From Pavlovales sp. CCMP2436 (Eukaryota > Haptophyta > Pavlovophyceae > Pavlovales), in contig MU631585.1 in assembly GCA_026770615.1 (NCBI GenBank), forward strand, positions 55,046 to 66,073: a stretch of DNA of 11,028 nucleotides, given 5' to 3'. A model generated the notes under the pieces. The model did no database searches and was not told where the DNA came from. It saw only the letters and a program-made list of their open reading frames with translations. Position numbers and translations under genes: made by a program. Positions 6,701 to 11,028 of this stretch are shown piece by piece; position 1 is the stretch's first letter, and each line of letters opens with the position of its first letter.

Positions 6701-7950
6701 GAAGGAGGCGGAGGATTCTCGAGAGGCGGAGGCGGAGGTGGGGGCGTAGGCGGAAGCAGCACTGGAGGCAGCGGCGGAGCTTGTTCTGGCGGAAGCAGCG
6801 GCGGGGGCAGAGGCAGCAGAGACAGCGGAGGATCTCGTTCTAGCCGAGGCAGGCTCCGGTGCGCGCGATGGCGGCGGCGGCGGCGGCGCGGTGCGCTCGG
6901 TGCGCGCGCTGGGCGGCGGCGGGGCGGGGTCGCGCCCGGGATCGCGCCTGAGGGAGAACCATGGCTGCCGCCTGCGCGGCACTGTGAGCTCTGCGCCCAT
7001 GCGGCCGCGGCTTTCAGACTCTCGGGCTATGCTCACGGACTCCTTGGACTCCTGAGCGATGCTATCGGACTCCTGGGCGAGGCCCCCGGACTCCTGGACG
7101 GTGCAGGAGGGCAGGCAGGCTTGCTCGCTCTTGCGCTCAGCGGGCGGCGGGAGCGGTTCTAAGAGCACACCCGTCGAGGCTCTCCGCCTGCGCTGCGCCT
7201 GCGGTACCGAGCTCAGGCTTTGGGGCGTCTCTTGGCGAGAGAGGTGGGAGCCCGGGGCCTGCAGCGAGTGAGCCAGGAGGGGGGCCCTGCGCCTAAGCTG
7301 CTCCTCGCCTCCTGCTGGGATAATACAATTGTAGGGTAGAGGGCGGGCGTTACACGAGGCGTTGACAGCAGGGCAGTGGCTCGGGGCAATGGCTCGGGAG
7401 CAGTGGGCGCGCAGAGCGACGTACCGACTCCAAAGTCAGTGGAGGACCTCTGCAACAGAGCGCGCGCGCTCGCCCCGCGCGCGCTCGCCGGCCGCCTGCG
7501 CGCCTGGCCGGAGAGTGGCTGCCCTGGCCCGCGCGGCGGCAGCGGCTGCAGCGGCGGAACGGGGCGCAGACCGAACGACGCCTGCCCCGAGGCCTGCGCC
7601 CATCGGCGGAACGCGCCGCGCTGCCGCGCGCGCCCCGCGAGCTGCAGCTGCGCGAGCACTGCCTCGCAAGCGAGCGAGAGCTCTGCCCACGCACTAAACG
7701 CAGCGCGCGCGGCCACACGGCGGGCGATTGGCCCGCGGCGGAAGGCAGCGCCGATGCGCACCGCGGCGGCGCGCCGGCGGTCTGCCTCTCCCGCCTCGTC
7801 GCGCGCGCTGGGCAGCCCCGCCCGCTTGCCGTCGGAGTCACCCAAGGCCCGCTTGCCGCCGCCGATGCCGTCGGCCGGGGCCGCAAGGCCGCGCAGGCGC
7901 GCGAAGAAGGAGCTGGACGAAGAGGCGAAGGAGATTGACGAGGCGGGCAT
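3779..7950 (-). CDS. Large low-complexity protein with Sfi1/IQ-like helical repeats (predicted 2 exons, ~1,376 aa)
   Basis: Not recognised as a named family. Exon 1 (7950-7356) starts at ATG with G at -3 and has an Arg/Ala-rich helix at residues 55-122 with AAFSAWAEL and GAFRRWAQA. Exon 2 (7314-3779) is open for 3.5 kb. Its residues ~250-920 are Ser/Ala/Pro/Gln-rich and mostly tandem repeats. Residues ~927-1097 form a second helix with AACAAWRVRA, CLYRWLREAQ and IQ-like RLQAAARARA, RLQRAVRRRA and RVQAGYTRG. The tail has basic S/T-P sites (SPPAKSP, TPFRTVTP, RARTPTF). The shared F/C-x-x-W spacing in both exons supports one gene; such repeats are known from centrin- or calmodulin-binding proteins such as Sfi1, so a cytoskeletal or centrosome-type scaffold is inferred only. 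The minus frame is preferred because the plus-strand alternatives are almost pure Arg/Ala/Pro. The ORFs are in different frames, and a 41-nt intron joins them. A frameshift or two genes remain possible. Confidence 0.72.
5215..5283 (-). repeat. Minisatellite, 12-bp unit (Glu-Ala-Gly-rich)
   Basis: Imperfect 12-bp copies around CCTGCCTCTGAC on the plus strand. In the minus-strand gene they encode E-A-G-x repeats (EAGTEAGSEAGAE). Multiples of three preserve the frame. The tract sits just before the second helical segment. Confidence 0.7.
5661..5754 (-). repeat. Minisatellite, 12-bp unit (Pro-Gly-Leu-rich)
   Basis: About eight imperfect copies of GGGAGGGAGTCC on the plus strand, encoding (L/F)-(P/S)-P-G tetrads such as GLSPGLPPGLPP on the minus strand. 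The unit length is again a multiple of three. Confidence 0.8.
5968..6060 (-). repeat. Minisatellite, 15-bp unit (Ser-Asn-Gly-Gln-Pro)
   Basis: Copies of GTTGCTCGGCTGACC on the plus strand encode S-N-G-Q-P pentads on the minus strand. The middle copies are near-identical and the edges diverged, a pattern of recent slippage or unequal exchange. Confidence 0.8.
6131..6230 (-). repeat. Minisatellite, 15-bp unit (Ala-Ala-Gln-Pro-Ala)
   Basis: Copies of GGCGGCGGCGGGCTG on the plus strand encode A-A-Q-P-A pentads on the minus strand (AAQPAAAQPAAAQPA). Extremely GC-rich and prone to copy-number change and assembly error. Confidence 0.85.
6456..6557 (-). repeat. Minisatellite, 15-bp unit (Leu-Pro-Val-Ser-Ala)
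   Basis: About six copies of GCGGACACTGGGAGT on the plus strand encode L-P-V-S-A pentads on the minus strand, fading into a Ser-Leu repeat (SLTLPLSQSLSLSL) towards 6610. Confidence 0.85.
7315..7355 (-). other. Predicted 41-nt intron in the large gene
   Basis: On the minus strand, donor GTGTAACG (from 7355) and acceptor ATTATCCCAG (to 7315), with an AT-rich 3' half inside very GC-rich coding DNA. The length is 2 modulo 3, the shift needed to carry the 7950-7213 frame into the 7435-3779 frame. Downstream of it the second frame reads as ordinary protein (EEQLRRRAPLLAHSL), while the first frame turns Arg/Pro-rich and stops at 7213. Using the next AG (7312) gives a 44-nt intron, also in frame. 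Confidence 0.6.
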
Positions 7951-8399
7951 GGCTGCCAGCGCCTCCTCCGCGTCTCTTGCGTCCGCGTCCGTTCGACCCT
8001 CGCGTCCCAGTGGTCCTGCGTCCGTTCTGTACCCGCCACCTTAATTTTAACCTTTTTTAAAGTTCAACCATGGCAGGTATCGGCAGGAAGTGACTCGCCC
8101 GGCCAGGGCGATAGGGCGTCTGTCCGGGAGCGCGCAGCCGCGTTGAACCCCCCTCCCTAGTTTATATATATATATATACATTCAGAACAGTCAGACGCCA
8201 GCTTGAATCCCTATCAGTCAATATATACATGAAGCGGGTTTGAACAGTACTTATTTTAAAACTTTAATTTTTTGTATGAATTTCGGCGCGAGTTGAGCGA
8301 CTTCGAAGTCGGCGGACGTCCTGGGGGGGACAGGTTCGCCAGCCAGCCAGCAGGTTCCCGTGCCAGCCAGCGAGACCGCCCACCCGCCCAGCCATCGCA
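7951..8399. promoter_or_regulatory. 449-bp divergent intergenic region
   Basis: This separates the start codons of the large minus-strand gene and the plus-strand transporter, so it must hold both promoters. The side nearest the large gene is GC-rich, with an A/T patch at 8040-8062. The middle has a TA microsatellite (8162-8178) fused to a MITE-family relic (8178-8216). The side nearest the transporter has an AT patch at 8249-8280 and a GC-rich leader with repeated CCAG units at 8340-8375. No defined TATA box or known binding site is claimed. Confidence 0.5.
8178..8216 (-). mobile_element. 39-bp relic of the MITE-family terminal repeat
   Basis: ACATTCAGAACAGTCAGACG and the following CCAGCTTGAATCC match the right TIR of the 403-bp element (2841-2873) base for base for 33 nt, then continue CTATCA before diverging. 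It adjoins a TA microsatellite, a plausible insertion target. The rest of the element is missing. It sits in the shared promoter region of two genes. Confidence 0.85.
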
Positions 8400-9794
8400 A
8401 TGACCGAGCCACTTGGGCTCGCGCTCTTCACGTACATCATGGCGCCCGCCAGCTTCTTCCTCGGCTTCGCCGTCGCGACCGCCGGTTTCACGTGCTGGAA
8501 CCTGACGGTGCCGCTGCTCTTCAACTGGCTCGAGTTTGACCTGTTCGACGCGTTGTTCCTCTCCATCATGATGGACACGATCTCCTCGCTGGTCCTCGTA
8601 TGCATCTACCTCCGCCACGGAAAGATCGACAAGCCATTCGTCTTCCACTTTGGCGGCGTCGCTGCCGTCGCCGGCGCGCTCTCGTCGCGGCTCTCGGACG
8701 AATTCCTGCAATCCCACAAGCACGTGCTGCGCGGCTCCGTGGGCTACGTGCCCATATTCTTCGGCTTTGTGTTCCTCTCGCGCGCGGCTCGCGAACGGCA
8801 GCGCAAGCGCCAGCCCGGCGCGGGCGGCGCCGACCCCGAGCTTGGCAGCCCGTGGACGACGGCGAGCGAGTTCGTGGACGCGGACGACGGCGACGTCTGC
8901 GCGGCTTCGGAGCTGGGCGACGTGCGCTCGCCAACGGCCGAGCGCGCTGCGGCGGGCATTCAGCCGCCGCACGTGCTCGACTCGCCACCGGGCACGCCCA
9001 CCGCAAGATCAAAAGCAGACCCTCCGCACCACGGGCGCGCAGCGCCGCCCGCGGAAGGCTGGGAGGTGCGCCTCGCGCGCTCGGCCTCCGCCGCGCTCTC
9101 CGGGACGGCCCCGACTGGCAAGTTCGTGAAATCCACGCGGTCAAAAACCGCCGGCGCGCCCAGGCTGTCCGTGCGCACTGGGCCGCCGTCGCCGTCGGGC
9201 TCGTACATGAGACAGTTCGACGACGCAGTGCCCGGCCCGCCCGTCAGCCCCATCTCAACCACGCGCGCACCGTCGCTGCGGACTGCGCACTCGGAGAAGG
9301 TGCAGCAGCAGGCAGAGGGCGCAGCTTTTATGGCCAGGCAGCAGGCGCGGTCCACGTGGCTGGGCTACCGCTCGGCAATCGTGTACGGTCGCAAGCTGAG
9401 CGGGCGCGAGCGCAAACGGCGGATGCTGCTGACCGCCGTGCTGCTCGGCACGCTCGGCAGCGTGTGCGGCATCGTCGGCAGCGGGGGAGGAGTGATGTAC
9501 GTCTCCGTCATCATCGTGGTCTGGGGAGTGGACGATTTGCCTCTCGCCACGGGCACCGGCGTCGCGCTCATGTGCTTCCAGTGCGCGGCGCTGCTCGCCA
9601 ACTTTGTGGATAAGCCGCAGGTCGTGCGCCCCGAGATGCTCCGCTGCCTCGGCGTCGTGCTGCCGTGCTGCGTGGCGGGTGCGATGGTCGCATCGCAAGC
9701 GCTGCTCTACTTGTCCATGGTCTCAGTCAACCTGATGGTCGCGGGCGTGAGCTTTGCGCTCGGCGCGACCATCACATTCATTGGTCACAACTGA
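8400..9794 (+). CDS. TauE/SafE-family membrane transporter (8 predicted TM, long central loop)
   Basis: The TauE/SafE family includes anion and organosulfonate exporters (sulfite, sulfoacetate, taurine-related) of the plasma or organelle membrane; the substrate here is unknown. The 464-aa frame is uninterrupted, with ATG preceded by G at -3. Half 1 has TM segments near residues 7-30, 46-71, 79-97 and 113-128. Half 2 has segments near 342-378, 380-402, 414-438 and 443-461. The second half shows the family signature VGSGGG followed by PLATGTGVALM and an LLANF helix end; the first half has the matching AVATAGF. The ~210-residue linker (131-341) is hydrophilic, with many Ser/Thr-Pro sites (GSPW, SPPGTPT, GPPSPSGS), longer than in typical bacterial members of about 250-300 aa, and probably cytosolic and phosphorylated. 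Divergent from the large gene; its stop overlaps the SET-like remnant by 10 bp. No signal peptide is obvious. Confidence 0.92.
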   Translation: MTEPLGLALFTYIMAPASFFLGFAVATAGFTCWNLTVPLLFNWLEFDLFDALFLSIMMDTISSLVLVCIYLRHGKIDKPFVFHFGGVAAVAGALSSRLSDEFLQSHKHVLRGSVGYVPIFFGFVFLSRAARERQRKRQPGAGGADPELGSPWTTASEFVDADDGDVCAASELGDVRSPTAERAAAGIQPPHVLDSPPGTPTARSKADPPHHGRAAPPAEGWEVRLARSASAALSGTAPTGKFVKSTRSKTAGAPRLSVRTGPPSPSGSYMRQFDDAVPGPPVSPISTTRAPSLRTAHSEKVQQQAEGAAFMARQQARSTWLGYRSAIVYGRKLSGRERKRRMLLTAVLLGTLGSVCGIVGSGGGVMYVSVIIVVWGVDDLPLATGTGVALMCFQCAALLANFVDKPQVVRPEMLRCLGVVLPCCVAGAMVASQALLYLSMVSVNLMVAGVSFALGATITFIGHN

Positions 9795-10015
9795 ATGGTT
9801 AGCTCGTCGCTCGCTTTGATCGCCCGGATTGCGTAGTGGTCCTGCAAGCCCGCCGTTCGCTTCGAATTATATTTGAGGTTGGGCCGGCATGAGTGCGAGA
9901 TCTTGGACCCGCGTTCAAAGAGGGCGACGCGCGACTTCATCAGCACTGCCAAATCGCTCGATTCGGCTGTGCTGATCAAACGCGCTGTCCTCCAAGAGCT
10001 GATGCGCGTTTGAGT
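9785..10015 (-). pseudogene. C-terminal SET-domain fragment (probable remnant)
   Basis: SET domains transfer methyl groups from S-adenosylmethionine to protein lysines. Here the minus strand reads LFERGSKISHSCRPNL, matching the cofactor-pocket motif (N/S)-H-S-C-x-P-N, then YAIRAIKASDELTIQL and TGA (9787-9785), matching the family's R-x-I-x-x-x-(E/D)-E-L-T-I-x-Y end. The closing Tyr of that motif, usually catalytic, is Leu here and the frame stops at once, with no post-SET region. Upstream the frame hits TAG at about 10024; a CAG acceptor at 10016 could begin the exon at 10015, but no further SET exon is recognised to the right. The sequence just upstream of that TAG also looks protein-like (VGMDAQLLQKLL), so a nonsense mutation is an alternative. 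Likely a truncated copy, convergent with the transporter gene. Confidence 0.65.
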
Positions 10016-10491
10016 CTGCGACTAGAGTAGCTTCTGCAACAGCTGCGCGTCCATGCCGACCTGCGGCGCGATGCGCGCTGCAGGTACGGGCTAGCACCGC
10101 GCTTCATGGCCCGGGGTCCGGGGTAGTTGAAAACTAAAAAATACTATCCCCATACTACCCATTTTAGTTACATATAAATGTAATTTTTAAGTATAACTAA
10201 AATGGGGGGGGAGGTCTGCTACCCGCCACCCGATTCCTGCTACTCTAACCGCCCATTATCTTTAAATCTATTTCAATAATTATAATGGTCTTAGCGTCGG
10301 GTTGAGATCTAGCGTTTTAACGTTATTTCGGTTTTGGTTCTGGTTTGGGTTTTGCATACCGGCGCTACGTACGCTGAAAATGAGAATTGAAAGTAGTGGC
10401 GGGGGTCACTGTCACTGTCACTGATGCGCATACCAGCTTTAATTGACTAGGCTATGGCGTCGGTCACTTCTGGACAGTCCGCAAGTGGGGG
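10016..10491. other. Spacer with inverted repeat and simple repeats
   Basis: No supported gene. It contains a G/C palindromic patch near 10107-10124, the 13-bp inverted repeat at 10158-10206, a G-rich tract (10204-10211), a T/G-rich stretch (10329-10356) and three copies of TCACTG (10406-10423). Confidence 0.45.
10158..10206. repeat. 13-bp inverted repeat, 23-nt spacer
   Basis: CCCATTTTAGTTA (10158-10170) and TAACTAAAATGGG (10194-10206) are exact reverse complements around an AT-rich loop. It could be a small foldback or the paired end of a decayed element. No gene overlaps it. Confidence 0.8.
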
Positions 10492-10881
10492 ACGACCATC
10501 CTAAGCACGGTGAGCCTCCATAATTGAAAACAGAGCTCGCTCTAGGCTTGCCGGATTCTTCTCGAGAGCTCTATTCCATACATTTATCAGAAATTTGTGA
10601 GTTTGAATGCGTGGGATAGTAAATCAGTAACTAACAAAATGATCTTCTTAAAATGGGGAGATGATACAGTATTTAGCACAACAGAAAAATATTAAAATGT
10701 AGAATTATTGGATACAATATATAGCATTTTGAATTTTCCGTATGTAAATCTAAGGAGTAAGTTAGTTATTGGACGTCCATTTTTTCAAAAATTAGATACA
10801 AATCTACTGCAGATGTATAGAGAATAGAATTTACTGGCCAAGTTTCGTTCTTGCCTTCGGCGAAGCGCTTAGGATGGTCGT
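10492..10881. repeat. 15-bp inverted repeat bracketing a 390-bp AT-rich block
   Basis: ACGACCATCCTAAGC (10492-10506) and its exact complement (10867-10881) enclose sequence far more AT-rich than the coding parts of the window. No target-site duplication is seen in the immediate flanks. It could be a non-autonomous transposable element or a chance pair. The interrupted reading frame at 10546-10869 lies inside it. Confidence 0.65.
10546..10869 (+). pseudogene. AT-rich reading frame interrupted by TAA and TAG
   Basis: One plus-strand frame stays open for 108 codons except for TAA (10693-10695) and TAG (10825-10827), ending at TAG 10870-10872. The translation looks protein-like, with FLKWGDDTVFSTTEKY before the first stop and LLDTIYSILNFPYVNL and VIGRPFF between the stops. 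I do not recognise a family. Codons are A/T-ending (TTA, AAA, GAT, ATA), opposite to the GC-rich genes nearby, suggesting a foreign or organelle-like origin. Both stops are one C-to-T change from Gln codons. It may be a decayed insertion, and chance is not excluded because AT-rich DNA of this length can be open by luck. Confidence 0.35.
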
Positions 10882-11028
10882 TCTCTGCCCGGGGTGACCT
10901 GAGCCAGAGCCACCTGTTCAGTGTAGCGCGTAAGAGCCTGCGTTAGAGCATGAAGCCAATGTTAGCTTAAGTTGCCCTAAGTTATTATTTTGAACTTGAC
11001 ACACCGCCTGCCTGAATACCCTCCTTTC
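10882..11028. other. Right-edge spacer
   Basis: Mixed-composition sequence without an open frame or repeat that I can support; it runs off the window edge. Confidence 0.4.

Noticed and set aside
6331..6749. 144-codon plus ORF with acidic repeats
   Set aside because: Antisense translation of the L-P-V-S-A minisatellite in the large gene.
8162..8178. TATA box for the transporter
   Set aside because: It is a TA microsatellite over 220 bp from the start codon and fused to a transposon relic; a promoter role cannot be shown.
8600..9613. 337-codon plus ORF and antisense ORFs over the transporter
   Set aside because: Arg/Ala-rich shadows of the TauE/SafE reading frame.
9915..10097. 60-codon minus ORF upstream of the SET fragment
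   Set aside because: In a different frame from the SET motifs and without a recognisable domain.

Overview
This window looks like nuclear DNA of a GC-rich microbial eukaryote, most likely a unicellular alga such as a haptophyte or stramenopile; the taxon is an inference. The signs are very GC-rich coding exons separated by AT-rich spacers, short GT-AG introns, no operon-like packing, foldback transposable elements, a genomic A24 tract, and eukaryotic protein types (SET domain, Sfi1/IQ-like helical repeat protein). No rRNA, tRNA, CRISPR array or bacterial-type operon was seen.

Layout. 1-1497: AT/GC-mixed sequence with small repeats, a perfect 11-bp hairpin (241-268), a 38-bp dispersed repeat present twice, and a 58-bp-arm foldback (1026-1154). 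1643-2274 (+): the C-terminal part of a GH10 (xylanase-type) glycoside hydrolase in two exons joined by a clean 122-nt intron. It keeps the nucleophile Glu motif and the WGFTDK signature, but no exon for the acid/base half is found upstream. 2396-2881: a MITE-like family, with a partial terminal repeat followed by a 403-bp element carrying ~100-bp terminal inverted repeats; a 39-bp relic of the same family lies at 8178-8216. 2939-3778: a weak hypothetical ORF and spacer, ending in a 24-nt T run.

3779-7950 (-): one large gene of about 1,376 codons. Two long ORFs in different frames join through a predicted 41-nt intron. The product has short Sfi1/IQ-like alpha-helical segments near both ends and a very long low-complexity middle built from five separate 12- or 15-bp in-frame minisatellites. 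8400-9794 (+): a complete TauE/SafE-type membrane transporter, divergent from the large gene across a 449-bp spacer. 9785-10015 (-): the end of a SET-domain gene, convergent with the transporter and overlapping it by 10 bp; it lacks the usual C-terminal Tyr and is probably a remnant. 10016-11028: AT-rich spacer with two inverted repeats. One of them brackets a 324-nt AT-rich reading frame broken only by one TAA and one TAG.

The genes do not form an obvious pathway. The most useful leads are the minisatellite-rich helical protein, the foldback element family, the split GH10 gene, and the interrupted AT-rich frame. I see no convincing new multi-gene system.
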